Part shown: piece by piece, positions 27,690-36,116 of the stretch
Position numbering within the stretch: the stretch's first letter is position 1
How the letters are laid out: each line of letters begins with the position of its first letter
DNA from: Sphingopyxis chilensis
Lineage (GTDB): Bacteria; Pseudomonadota; Alphaproteobacteria; Sphingomonadales; Sphingomonadaceae
Length of the DNA: 64,000 bases
Assembly (NCBI RefSeq): GCF_035930445.1
Contig: NZ_CP142394.1
Location: 1,707,501 to 1,771,500 of the forward strand
Direction: 5' to 3'
Program-made: the position numbers and the translations under genes
Notes under the pieces: generated by a model
What the model was told of the DNA's origin: nothing
Database searches by the model: none
What the model saw: only the letters and a program-made list of their open reading frames with translations

Positions 27690-28562
27690 ATGAACGACCA
27701 GCCCCAAATTTCGAACCCCGACTCAGCGAATATCCGCCCAGGTCCGGCTTTCGCCGAACCAGGCGTTCCGCACATCCACACGCTGAACGTGCCGGGTATG
27801 CAGGCGCTATATGTCAAGGAGGTGCGGCGGTTTTTCAAGGTCCAGCTCCAAACAATCTGGGCTCCGGCAATCACCACGCTCCTTTTCCTTGTCATTTTCA
27901 CCGTCGCGCTCGGCGGTGCGGGGCGCACCGTGATCGGCGTACCGTTCGCCGATTTCATCGCGCCCGGCCTGATCATGATGGCGATGCTGCAGAACAGCTT
28001 CGCCAATTCCAGCTTTTCGCTCCTTGTAGGCAAGATCCAGGGAACGATCGTCGACTATCTGATGCCGCCGCTCGCGGTCGGCGAGCTGATCATCGCGCTG
28101 GTCGGCGCGGCGATCACCCGCGCGCTCCTCGTCGGATTCGCGCTCTGGCTCGCCATGCTGCTCTGGCCCGGTGTCCATGTCGGCGCGGATCATCTGTGGG
28201 CCGTGGCGGTTTTCGGCATTCTGGGTGCGATGATGCTCGGTTTCCTCGGTCTGATGACATCGGTATGGGCCGAAAAGTTCGATCATGCCGCCGCCGTGAC
28301 CAATTTTGTCGTTACGCCGCTCGCCTTGCTGTCGGGCACCTTCTATTCGGTCGACAAGCTGGCGCCCTGGTTTCAAACGATCGCGCACGGCAATCCCGTC
28401 TATTATGCGATCATGGGCTTTCGCTACGGCTTCATCGGCACGGTCGATTCGACGATCGCCAATCCGGTGCTGACCGCGGTGCTCGTGCTTGTGGCGGTCA
28501 ATATCCTGCTCGGCCTCGTCACTTATCGCCTGCTCGCGTCAGGCTGGAAGCTGAAAGCCTGA
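27690..28562 (+). CDS. ABC-2 type transporter permease
   Basis: 290 residues, six membrane segments after a cytosolic N-terminus of about 45 residues, with the ABC-2 family motifs EVRRFFKVQLQTIWAP, FIAPGLIMMAMLQNSFAN and VTPLALLSGTFYSVDKLAPW. It is close to the NodJ/DrrB/YadH group that exports lipids, drugs or polysaccharide. No ATP-binding subunit is adjacent on either strand, so the partner must be encoded elsewhere. The ATG follows a GGCGAGAACGCC stretch. It converges with hspQ, leaving seven bases between stops. Confidence 0.88.
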   Translation: MNDQPQISNPDSANIRPGPAFAEPGVPHIHTLNVPGMQALYVKEVRRFFKVQLQTIWAPAITTLLFLVIFTVALGGAGRTVIGVPFADFIAPGLIMMAMLQNSFANSSFSLLVGKIQGTIVDYLMPPLAVGELIIALVGAAITRALLVGFALWLAMLLWPGVHVGADHLWAVAVFGILGAMMLGFLGLMTSVWAEKFDHAAAVTNFVVTPLALLSGTFYSVDKLAPWFQTIAHGNPVYYAIMGFRYGFIGTVDSTIANPVLTAVLVLVAVNILLGLVTYRLLASGWKLKA

Positions 28563-28569
28563 CGTCTGC

Positions 28570-28944
28570 TCAGTGGCGGTGGATCGCACGGACGCGGTAG
28601 CGGCCGTGGTCAAGTCCGTCGAACATCGCCTCGATCTGCGGATGGTCGATCGGTCCGCCTTCGCCGTCGGCGACGAGGTTCTGCTGGCTGACATAGGCGA
28701 TATAGGACGAATCGCCGTTTTCGGCGAGCAGGTGGTAATAGGGCTGTTCCTTCGCAGGGCGGATTTCCTCGGGGATCGCCTCATACCATTCGTCGGTGTT
28801 CGCGAAGACCGGGTCGATGTCGAACACGACGCCGCGAAAGTCGAACATGCGGTGGCGCACGATGTCGCCCGGCGCGAAGCGCGCGCGGCCGATCAGCGGG
28901 GCGGTAACGGCTGCGGGAAGCTCGGAAGAGGATTCGGGTGTCAT
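28570..28944 (-). CDS. hspQ: Heat shock protein HspQ
   Basis: 124 residues of the HspQ/YccV fold: ARFAPGDIVRHRMFDFRGVVFDIDPVFANTDEW-type core (visible from about residue 20), QPYYHLLAEN and YVSQQNLV. In enterobacteria HspQ modulates Lon protease and affects DnaA turnover. The N-terminus is about 18 residues longer than the E. coli protein and no other ATG or GTG is available nearer. A heat-shock-type promoter lies directly upstream and would place transcription start within a few bases of this ATG. Confidence 0.9.
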   Translation of the reverse strand: MTPESSSELPAAVTAPLIGRARFAPGDIVRHRMFDFRGVVFDIDPVFANTDEWYEAIPEEIRPAKEQPYYHLLAENGDSSYIAYVSQQNLVADGEGGPIDHPQIEAMFDGLDHGRYRVRAIHRH

Positions 28945-28952
28945 ATGGTCAA

Positions 28953-28979
28953 TCTATGGCTGTTTACGCCTGTTTCAAG
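28953..28979 (-). promoter_or_regulatory. RpoH (sigma-32)-like heat-shock promoter of hspQ
   Basis: On the minus strand, CTTGAAA at 28979-28973, a 13-base spacer and CCATAGA at 28959-28953. The known sigma-32 pattern is CTTGAAA-N11-16-CCCCATNT, and alphaproteobacterial forms often have CCATAT. The -10 ends eight bases before the hspQ ATG. Confidence 0.6.
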
Positions 28980-29123
28980 TCCGTTACATTGAAGTCGGCC
29001 GCGGTTCGCCGAATCGGCTGTGATCAGGGTTACAGATGCATTGGCCATCGGGGCTAAGCTGCTCCTCTGGCTGGTGCATTTCCCATTCGGGTTGCGGGGC
29101 CGCACCTTCAGGGGAGAAGCATC

Positions 29124-29750
29124 ATGGCTGACGTACCACCCAATATCTCCGGACCCGCTTCGGGCATCGTCCAGCGCGCGAAGGACATTCTGCTCAAGCC
29201 GAAGGAAACGTGGCCGGTCATTGCGGCAGAGCCGGCGACGACGCAGTCGATCTATGTTCCCTATGTCGTTGTGCTCGCCGCGATCGGACCGATCGCGCAA
29301 TTTATCGGTGGGCAGGTCTTCGGTTTTACCGCCTTTGGCGTCACCTATCATCCGCCGATCGGCACCGCGCTGGGTTCGGCGCTTCTGTCTTACGGTCTCA
29401 CGCTCGCGACGGTCTTCATCCTCGCGCTCGTCATCGACGGGCTGGCGCCGAATTTCGGCGGGCAAAAGGATCAGGTGCAGGCGCTGAAGGTTGCGGCCTA
29501 TTCGGGAACGGCGGGTTGGGTCGGCGCGATTTTCGGCCTGGTTCCCGCGCTGGGGCTGATCGGGGCGCTGTTCGGCCTTTATGGGCTCTATCTTCTCTAC
29601 CTCGGCCTGCCGGTGCTGATGAAGGCGCCCGAAGACAAGGCGCTCGGCTATACGGCGGTCGTCGTCATCGTCGCGATCGTGCTGTTCCTGATCGTCGGTG
29701 CGGTCGTCGCATCGTTGACCGCGCCGTCGCTGCTCAGCATCCGGGGTTGA
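29124..29750 (+). CDS. Yip1-family membrane protein
   Basis: 208 residues with about five membrane helices after a soluble N-terminal part (residues 1-40: ISGPASGIVQRAKDILLKPKETWPVIAAEPATTQSIY split by segments). The conserved opening KDILLKPKETWPVIAAEP is the mark of bacterial Yip1/YIF1-domain proteins. Their function is unknown; in eukaryotes Yip1 acts in membrane traffic, which does not transfer to bacteria. The ATG follows GGGGAGAAG. It stands alone between hspQ and the serine tRNA, with a 179-bp region upstream that also carries the hspQ promoter. Confidence 0.88.
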   Translation: MADVPPNISGPASGIVQRAKDILLKPKETWPVIAAEPATTQSIYVPYVVVLAAIGPIAQFIGGQVFGFTAFGVTYHPPIGTALGSALLSYGLTLATVFILALVIDGLAPNFGGQKDQVQALKVAAYSGTAGWVGAIFGLVPALGLIGALFGLYGLYLLYLGLPVLMKAPEDKALGYTAVVVIVAIVLFLIVGAVVASLTAPSLLSIRG

Positions 29751-29815
29751 TCCTCCCAGCCGTCCCGGCAGAGGTCGGGGCGGCTGCACGCCTGATGGTC
29801 GAATTCAGGGAAAAA

Positions 29816-29905
29816 TGGAGGAGAGTGAGGGATTCGAACCCTCGGTACCGTTGCCGGCACTTCGCATTTCGAGTGCGACGCTTTCGACCACTCAGCCAAC
29901 TCTCC
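29816..29905 (-). tRNA. tRNA-Ser (anticodon CGA)
   Basis: Cloverleaf with a 7-bp acceptor stem (GGAGAGT / ACTCTCC), D-arm GCTGAGTGGTCGAAAGC, anticodon stem TCGCA-CTCGAAA-TGCGA with anticodon CGA, a long class II variable arm (TGCCG / CGGTA) and T-arm GAGGG-TTCGAAT-CCCTC. The 3' CCA is encoded at 29818-29816. The discriminator base reads U rather than the usual G for serine tRNAs. Confidence 0.95.
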
Positions 29906-29997
29906 TCGCTGAGAGGAGACGCCCCTAGCGGCGGTCCGCGAGACTTGCAACCCTCTCGTCACAATTTCGCGGGTCCGCCGCTGGCGGGGCGCGCCGA

Positions 29998-32900
29998 TCA
30001 GGGCTTGTCGGCCTCCCACCAATAGGGTGCGCGCTTGCTATCGCCCGTCTCGGCTTCGTTCATCGTGAGCGGATCGTAGAGCCGCCCACCGAGCATCACG
30101 CGGTGGATCTTCTCGGTATTGCGGATGTCCTGCGTGGGGTCGGCGTCGAGAATCAGCAGGTCGGCGAGCTTGCCCGCCTCGAGCGATCCGACGTCCTTGC
30201 CATAGCCCAGCGACGTTGCGGGCATGATCGTCGCGGCGCGAAGCGCGTCGATATTGCTCCACCCGCCGCGCACGAACGACCAGATTTCCCAATGCGCGCC
30301 GAGACCCGACTGCTGGCCGTGCGCACCGATCGACACCATGCGGCCCGCTGCTGCGATCTTGCCCGCCTCGCGCGCCGAATCATCGTCGACATAATCGCCC
30401 TCGGGCGCGATCACGCGGCGCTTGTTGTTCGCGGCGAGTTCTGTCGGCGGGATATGCCGGGTCAGGATCGGATGCTCCCAGACGTTCGTATGCGCGCGCC
30501 AATAGGGGTCACCGGCGGGGCCGCCATAGGTCACGACGAGGGTCGGGGTATAATCGACCTGCGTCTGCCCCCACAGCTGCACCAGGTCCTTGTAGAAGGT
30601 GTGGAGCGGGATATTGTGCTCGACCGTCGAGTTGCCGTCCTGGATCAGTGTCACGTCCTGCGTGAACAGCGAGCCGCCCTCGGGCACGACGGTCAGGCCT
30701 TCGACCTGCGCGGCCTTTACGACCATCTGCCGCTGATCGCGGCGCGGCTGGTTGTAATTCTTGACGCTGTGCGCGCCCTGCGCCTTCAACCGGCGGACGT
30801 GTGCGAGCGCGTCGTCATAGCCGTTGATCTCGGCATAGACGCCCGCCGCCTTGGCGCCATAGATGACCTCGCCGGTCGAAAAGATACGCGGCGCGAGGAT
30901 CAGACCCGCGCGCTGCATTTCGGACGAGACGAAAATCTCCGACGCGCGCGACGAGGGGTTGTGGCTCGTCGTTGTGCCCATCGCCAGATTGACGATTTCG
31001 GACCAATTCTGCTGCGGCACCAGTTCGTCGTCGCCGTGCGACCCGTGCGCGTGGGCGTCGACGAAGCCGGGGACGATCGTCTTGCCCGTCGCATCGACGG
31101 TCACCGCGCCCGCGGGAACAGTGATTGCACCCGCCGGACCGACCGCGGTGATGCGGTCGCCGTCGATGACGATCGCGCCATTTTCGATCACGCCGCCGTC
31201 CTTGTCGGCCATGGTCACGATCCTGGCGCCGGTGATGACGACGATGCCCTTATGCTTCGCCGCCGCCTGCGTCATCGACAGCGACACGCCGTCGGTCGGC
31301 GGGGTGAACTTCGGCGCCTTTTCATCGGCGGGGGCGTTGGTGAAGAGGCTGGCAAGATCGGTGCTGAACAGCGTCGCGCCGCGGCTCCAGTGCAGGCGGC
31401 GGCCGCCGTCCGACCAGTGCATATATTCGGCGCCGCTTCCAGAAACGCGGGTTACGGGCAGCGCGCCGCTCTTGATGCCGAGCGCCACATCCTGTCCGCC
31501 GGGCATCAAAGGGGTGACATATGCGTCGTAATTCTGCCGGAAGGCGAGCGTGCGGCCGTCGGGCGAGATTTCATAATCGCTGACGAGCTCGCCATTGGCA
31601 TGGACGCGCTTGTCCTCGCCATGAAGGTCGGTGCTCACGAGCTGGCTCTTGCCGCCGCCCGCCGTGACCATGAAGACGCGGTCGCTTGCCGCGCCGAATT
31701 GCGGCTTGGCGCCATCGCTGCTGATCCGTTCGGCTGTGCCACCCGCCGCGGCGACAAGATAGACGCCGGGGTCCTCGCTCCAGCGCGCCGAGGTCAGCCC
31801 GCCGCTACCGCGCCGTTCGAATACGATCGTCTTGCCGTCGGGCGAGAAGCGCGGTTCGGCATAATGACCGGGCGCCGCGGTCAGCTTCCGCGACGCGCCG
31901 CCGCCCGCGCCGGTAACGTGGATTTCGCCCATGCCCGCGTCGGTCCAGCGCACGAACACGACCGACTTGCCGTCGCGCGACCAGCTTGGCCACAGCTCCA
32001 TGGCGCCGTCCCTCGCGTTCGTCAGCCGCCGCGCGGTGCCGCCGGTGGCGGGCTTGACCCAGAGCTTGCCGAGCGTTTCAAAGACGACGCTGCGGCCATC
32101 GGGCGACACTTCGGCCCAGCGCGGCATTTGCGTCGCAAAGCTGTCGGGTGCGACCTCGACCGCGGGATGCGTCGCGTCGACGATCACCCGGTCGTCGCCG
32201 ATGCTGAACGGGATGACGCGCGCCTCGCCACCGTCACCGTTCACGCGGCGCAGCTTGCCGCCGGCCCAGAAGACGATGTCGCGGCTGTCGGGCGTCCACG
32301 CCATGTTCGGGTAGACGCCGGTCACCGCCCAGGTTTCCTGCACATCCTGATCGAGTGCATCATAAACCTTCTTTTCGGCGCCCGAGGCGAGGTCCTTCAC
32401 ATAGAGCTTGGACTGCGTGCCTTCGCGCCGCACGAAGGCCAGACGCTTGCCGTCGGGCGATGGCGTCGGCCGGACCGCGCCGCCGGGCCCCGAGGCCGCG
32501 GTGCTGACCTCTCCATCGTCGAGGCTGTAGCGCTCGATATGGAAGAGGTCGGTGTTGCTGTCCTGCGCATATTCGAAGATCGGCCCGGGGGTGACGTTGC
32601 GCGTATAGAAGACGCTCTTGCCGTCGGCGGAGAAGATGGGCTCGCCCAGTTCCTTCTGGTGCTGCTCATTGGGTTTCTTGACCAGCGGCACGCCGGCGCC
32701 GCCCGACACATGATACATCCACACTTCGCCGGTGCCGAGCGAGCGGCCTGTCGTGAAATGTTTTTTGGCGACGAGGAACTGGCCGTCGGGCGACCAGCTC
32801 GGCTGGTTGAGCAGACGGAAATCCTCCTTCGAAATCTGGCGCTTGTCGCTACCGTCACGGTTCATTAGCCAGATATTGTCACCGCCGGCACGGTCGGAGA

Positions 32901-33240
32901 CGAAGGCGATGCGCTTGCCGTCGGGTGAGAAGCGCGGCTGGTGCTCAAAGGCCAGCCCCTCGGCGATGCGTGTCGGCGTGCCGCCTTCGATCGGCATCGT
33001 ATAGATATCGCCCAACAGGTCGAACGCGATCGTGCGGCCGTCGGGCGCGACGTCGACGTTCATCCAGCTGCCTTCGTCGACCGATAGCTGGACCTTGCGC
33101 GTCGCGAGCCCCGGCGGGGCGTTGACGTCCCACTTGTCCTCCTTCGCATCCGTTGCGGCCGCCGGAGCGGGAGCGCTCTGCGCCCATACCGAGGTTGAAC
33201 AAGCCAGAGTCGCCGCGAGGGCGAAAGCGAAGCGCGCCAT
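29998..33240 (-). CDS. Exported fusion of TolB-like beta-propeller and amidohydrolase
   Basis: 1080 residues. Signal peptide MARFAFALAATLACSTSVWA, then repeated WD40-like/TolB propeller blades (many copies of FSPDGKRIAFVSDR- or SPDGR-type motifs, to about residue 650), then an amidohydrolase TIM barrel from about residue 680. Metal-site candidates are the HxH of VDAHAHG, Lys of HSVKNYN, His of STVEHN and His of SIGAHGQ. The position that usually holds the catalytic Asp (GTDS) reads GAHG. Probably a periplasmic hydrolase of peptides or cyclic amides. The ATG at 33240 is chosen because the signal peptide begins there. Fusions of this kind are frequent in sphingomonads and xanthomonads. Confidence 0.9.
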   Translation of the reverse strand: MARFAFALAATLACSTSVWAQSAPAPAAATDAKEDKWDVNAPPGLATRKVQLSVDEGSWMNVDVAPDGRTIAFDLLGDIYTMPIEGGTPTRIAEGLAFEHQPRFSPDGKRIAFVSDRAGGDNIWLMNRDGSDKRQISKEDFRLLNQPSWSPDGQFLVAKKHFTTGRSLGTGEVWMYHVSGGAGVPLVKKPNEQHQKELGEPIFSADGKSVFYTRNVTPGPIFEYAQDSNTDLFHIERYSLDDGEVSTAASGPGGAVRPTPSPDGKRLAFVRREGTQSKLYVKDLASGAEKKVYDALDQDVQETWAVTGVYPNMAWTPDSRDIVFWAGGKLRRVNGDGGEARVIPFSIGDDRVIVDATHPAVEVAPDSFATQMPRWAEVSPDGRSVVFETLGKLWVKPATGGTARRLTNARDGAMELWPSWSRDGKSVVFVRWTDAGMGEIHVTGAGGGASRKLTAAPGHYAEPRFSPDGKTIVFERRGSGGLTSARWSEDPGVYLVAAAGGTAERISSDGAKPQFGAASDRVFMVTAGGGKSQLVSTDLHGEDKRVHANGELVSDYEISPDGRTLAFRQNYDAYVTPLMPGGQDVALGIKSGALPVTRVSGSGAEYMHWSDGGRRLHWSRGATLFSTDLASLFTNAPADEKAPKFTPPTDGVSLSMTQAAAKHKGIVVITGARIVTMADKDGGVIENGAIVIDGDRITAVGPAGAITVPAGAVTVDATGKTIVPGFVDAHAHGSHGDDELVPQQNWSEIVNLAMGTTTSHNPSSRASEIFVSSEMQRAGLILAPRIFSTGEVIYGAKAAGVYAEINGYDDALAHVRRLKAQGAHSVKNYNQPRRDQRQMVVKAAQVEGLTVVPEGGSLFTQDVTLIQDGNSTVEHNIPLHTFYKDLVQLWGQTQVDYTPTLVVTYGGPAGDPYWRAHTNVWEHPILTRHIPPTELAANNKRRVIAPEGDYVDDDSAREAGKIAAAGRMVSIGAHGQQSGLGAHWEIWSFVRGGWSNIDALRAATIMPATSLGYGKDVGSLEAGKLADLLILDADPTQDIRNTEKIHRVMLGGRLYDPLTMNEAETGDSKRAPYWWEADKP

Positions 33241-33383
33241 GAAATTATCCCCGTTTGAAATGATGTGACGACCATATGGTTCGGACGCGAACATGCAAGC
33301 GGCAGCTTTCGACGAAGGCGCTGGCAGGCTCGACGGGTGGCTGCTAGCCCGGCTCGAACGAAAAGCTATCGGGAGGGTAAGGC

Positions 33384-34562
33384 GTGGCGCTGCAAGGAAT
33401 CCGCGTACTCGATTTCGGCCGTTACATCGCTGGCCCCTATTGCGCGGCCCTGCTCGCCGATTATGGCGCCGATGTCATCCGGATCGAGGCGCCCGGCGGC
33501 AACGACGACCGTTACACCGTGCCGGTCGCGGACGATGGATCGGGCGCGATGTTCATGCAGATGAACCGCGCCAAGCGCTGCCTGACGCTGAAGCCCGGAA
33601 GCCCCGAGGGACGCGAGATCGTCCGGCGGCTGGTCGAGACGGCGGATGTCGTGATCGCCAACCTGCCGCATGATGCGCTCGTCAAGCTCGGCCTCGATTA
33701 TGAAAGCCTTTCTGCGACCAATCCGCGCATCATTCTCGCGACCGCGTCGGCATTCGGCAGCGAAGGGCCGCTCGCGAGCCGCGTCGGGTTCGATGCGGTC
33801 GGGCAGGCGATGTCGGGCACGGTGCATCTCACGGGCTCGCCCGACCAGCCCTATCGCGCGCAGGTCAATTATGTCGATTTCGGCACCGCGCTCCATTGTG
33901 CCTTCGGGGTGATGCTGGCGCTGCGCGAGCGTGAGGCGACGGGGAAGGGGCAATGCGTGTCGGGATCGCTGCTCGGTACCGCGCTAGCGCTGTCGAACGC
34001 GCTGACGATCGACCATGCGCTGAACGGGATCGACCGCGAGCCGATCGGCAATCGTAGCTTCAGCTCTGGGCCGACTGACGTTTTCCGCACCCGCGACGGT
34101 TGGATCATCACCCAGATCGTCGGCGCGCCGATCTTCGCGCGCTGGGCCGGGCTCGTCGGGCGTCCCGAACTGGTCGACGACCCGCTCTACGCCAGCGACA
34201 TCCTTCGCGGCGATAATGGCGAGGAGCTGAGTGCGATCATGCAGCGTTGGTGCATCGAGCGGACGAACGCCGATGCCATCGCGGAACTGGCGGCAGGGCG
34301 CGTCCCGGCCGCGCCGGTCCTGCGCGCGGGAGAGGTGCTGGCGCAGCCGCAGGTCGCGGCGATGGGGCTGGTCGAGCCGGTCGATTATCCGGGAGCGGCG
34401 GCGGCGGTGCCGGTAATCCGTGCGCCGATCCGCCTGTCGTCGAGCGACAAGGTGACACCAAGCCGCGCGCCGCGGGTGGGGGAGCATAGCGACGCGATCC
34501 TCGCCGGGATCGGCTATGATGCCGAAGCGATCGCGGCTTTGCGCGCAGCGAAGATTATTTGA
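33384..34562 (+). CDS. CaiB/BaiF (family III) CoA transferase
   Basis: 392 residues with the family III opening GIRVLDFGRYIAGPYCAALLADYGADVIRIEAPGG, here given in part, and the region holding the catalytic aspartate, VNYVDFGTAL (D165). The enzyme moves CoA between acyl donors through an aspartyl-CoA anhydride. Substrates cannot be assigned; formyl-, bile-acid- or alpha-methylacyl-CoA relatives share the fold. The GTG start at 33384 sits behind GGGAGGG. It is 143 bp downstream of the divergent propeller-amidohydrolase gene and 73 bp before yghU. Confidence 0.9.
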   Translation: MALQGIRVLDFGRYIAGPYCAALLADYGADVIRIEAPGGNDDRYTVPVADDGSGAMFMQMNRAKRCLTLKPGSPEGREIVRRLVETADVVIANLPHDALVKLGLDYESLSATNPRIILATASAFGSEGPLASRVGFDAVGQAMSGTVHLTGSPDQPYRAQVNYVDFGTALHCAFGVMLALREREATGKGQCVSGSLLGTALALSNALTIDHALNGIDREPIGNRSFSSGPTDVFRTRDGWIITQIVGAPIFARWAGLVGRPELVDDPLYASDILRGDNGEELSAIMQRWCIERTNADAIAELAAGRVPAAPVLRAGEVLAQPQVAAMGLVEPVDYPGAAAAVPVIRAPIRLSSSDKVTPSRAPRVGEHSDAILAGIGYDAEAIAALRAAKII

Positions 34563-34635
34563 GCGGGCGGGGTGGACAAAAGGCAATCGCCTATTAAGTT
34601 ACCGGTCAGTATAAAAATAAGCGCAGGAGCTTTCT

Positions 34636-35511
34636 ATGACCGACAACAGCGAATATGTGCCGCCGAAAATCTGGACATGGGACAAGGAAAGCGGCGGTCG
34701 TTTCGCGAACATCAATCGCCCTGTCGCGGGGCCGACGCACGACAAGGAACTGCCGATCGGCAAGCATCCGCTCCAGCTCTATTCGCTCGGCACGCCCAAT
34801 GGCGTGAAGGTCACGGTGATGCTCGAGGAGCTGCTCGCGGCCGGCCATAGCGGCGCCGAATATGACGCGTGGCTCATCAACATCGGCGAGGGCGACCAGT
34901 TTTCGAGCGGCTATGTCGCGGCCAATCCGAACAGCAAGATCCCGGTGCTCATCGACCGCAGCGGCGCCGAACCGATCCGTGTCTTTGAATCGGGAGCGAT
35001 CCTGATCCATCTTGCCGAAAAATTCGGCGCCTTCCTGCCGACCGATACCGCGAAGCGTGCCGAAACGCTGTCGTGGCTGATGTGGCAGATGGGCAGCACG
35101 CCGTTCCTTGGCGGCGGCTTTGGCCATTTTTACGCTTATGCGCCGACGAAGCAGGAATATCCGATCAACCGCTATGCGATGGAAGTGAAGCGCCAGCTCG
35201 ATGTGCTCGACCGGCGTCTTGCGGAGAGCGAATATATCGCCGGCGCCGACTATACGATCGCCGACATGGCGATCTGGCCTTGGTATGGCGCGCTCGCCAA
35301 GGGGCTCGTCTATGACGCGGGCGAGTTCCTGCAGGTCGACGAATATAAGAATGTCCAGCGCTGGACCGACCAGCTGGCGGCGCGCCCGCCGGTCAAACGC
35401 GGTCGCATGGTGAACCGCGTGACGGGCGATCCTGCGAGCCAACTGCGCGAGCGTCACGATGCGTCGGACTTCGACCTGCGCACGCAAGACAAGCTGCAGG
35501 ATGCCGAATGA
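34636..35511 (+). CDS. yghU: Glutathione-dependent disulfide-bond oxidoreductase, YghU-type GST
   Basis: 291 residues: an N-terminal extension (YVPPKIWTWDKESGGRFANIN) typical of YghU/YfcG nu-class proteins, a thioredoxin-like domain (QLYSLGTPNGVKVTVMLEEL, the TPNG turn holding the active threonine-asparagine) and the all-alpha GST domain (YTIADMAIWPWYG). Such enzymes bind two glutathiones and reduce disulfides or organic peroxides. Ser/Cys GST catalytic residues are absent, as expected for the class. Ribosome site GCAGGAG precedes the ATG. A clear hairpin lies 100 bp after the stop. Confidence 0.93.
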   Translation: MTDNSEYVPPKIWTWDKESGGRFANINRPVAGPTHDKELPIGKHPLQLYSLGTPNGVKVTVMLEELLAAGHSGAEYDAWLINIGEGDQFSSGYVAANPNSKIPVLIDRSGAEPIRVFESGAILIHLAEKFGAFLPTDTAKRAETLSWLMWQMGSTPFLGGGFGHFYAYAPTKQEYPINRYAMEVKRQLDVLDRRLAESEYIAGADYTIADMAIWPWYGALAKGLVYDAGEFLQVDEYKNVQRWTDQLAARPPVKRGRMVNRVTGDPASQLRERHDASDFDLRTQDKLQDAE

Positions 35512-35611
35512 TCACATTTTGCGGGTAGGCGCACGGCGCGCCGATTAACGACGCAGCAACAACCGCCGATTGCCGCTATGCGGCGCGAGCCGAAAATCGC
35601 GCAAAATACAT

Positions 35612-35650
35612 AAAGGCGGCGTCGGGTGTTCTCGACGCCGCTTTCATTTG
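35612..35650 (+). terminator. Intrinsic terminator after yghU
   Basis: 9-bp perfect stem GCGGCGTCG / CGACGCCGC (35616-35624 and 35633-35641), 8-base loop, preceded by AAAG and followed by TTTCATTT. It lies between yghU and the TadE-like gene, whose start is about 20 bases further on, so a role as leader attenuator for the latter is also possible. Confidence 0.6.
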
Positions 35651-35670
35651 CCTCGCGCCATTCTGACCGC

Positions 35671-36114
35671 ATGGCAGACTTCCAACGACTTTCGCGGCGC
35701 GTCCGCCAGATTGCCCGGACTGGCCTTACCCTGGCGCGCGGGGAGCGCGGCGCCGCCATCGTCGAAATGGCGCTGGTGCTGCCGCTGCTCCTCGCGCTGC
35801 TGATGGGCGTGCTCGTCTACGGCCAATATTTCATGCTCGCGCATAATGTGCAGCAGGCCGCCAACGATGGAGCGCGGGCCTCGATCGTCGGCCTTGACCT
35901 CGCCGACCGTAGCGCGGTCGCGACCCGCGCGGTGGCGCGCAGCCTTCAGACCGTCGGCGGCACGCACAGCGTCGCGGTGTCCGAAACGAGCGAAGCGATC
36001 ACCGTCGCCGTCACCTACACCGCGCCACAGGACAGCTTCCTGCGGTCGAGCTTCGTGCCATCGCCGGACCATGTCATTCGTGCCAGCGCGACCTTCGAAC
36101 TGCCGGTCGACTGA
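35671..36114 (+). CDS. TadE-like pilus/secretion-associated protein
   Basis: 147 residues. The mark of the TadE family is the N-terminal ERGAAIVEMALVLPLLLALLMG, where AAIVE is the processing-like glutamate motif before the single membrane helix (about residues 28-52). The rest is a periplasmic pseudopilin-like domain. In full tad loci TadE and TadF are minor pilins for Flp pili. Here only a TadG-like gene follows (two bases later) and no tadA, tadB, tadC or rcpA is seen in the window. The ATG at 35671 lacks a strong ribosome-binding site. Confidence 0.85.
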   Translation: MADFQRLSRRVRQIARTGLTLARGERGAAIVEMALVLPLLLALLMGVLVYGQYFMLAHNVQQAANDGARASIVGLDLADRSAVATRAVARSLQTVGGTHSVAVSETSEAITVAVTYTAPQDSFLRSSFVPSPDHVIRASATFELPVD

Positions 36115-36116
36115 CG

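Noticed and set aside
30103..32868. 921-codon open frame opposite the propeller-amidohydrolase gene
   Set aside because: Antisense of a gene with signal peptide and domain motifs; no motif of its own.
34596..34615. ACCGGT core with GTCAGTAT beside the -10 of yghU as a TetR-type operator
   Set aside because: Only the six-base core is symmetric; the flanks pair poorly. Kept as an idea, not a site.
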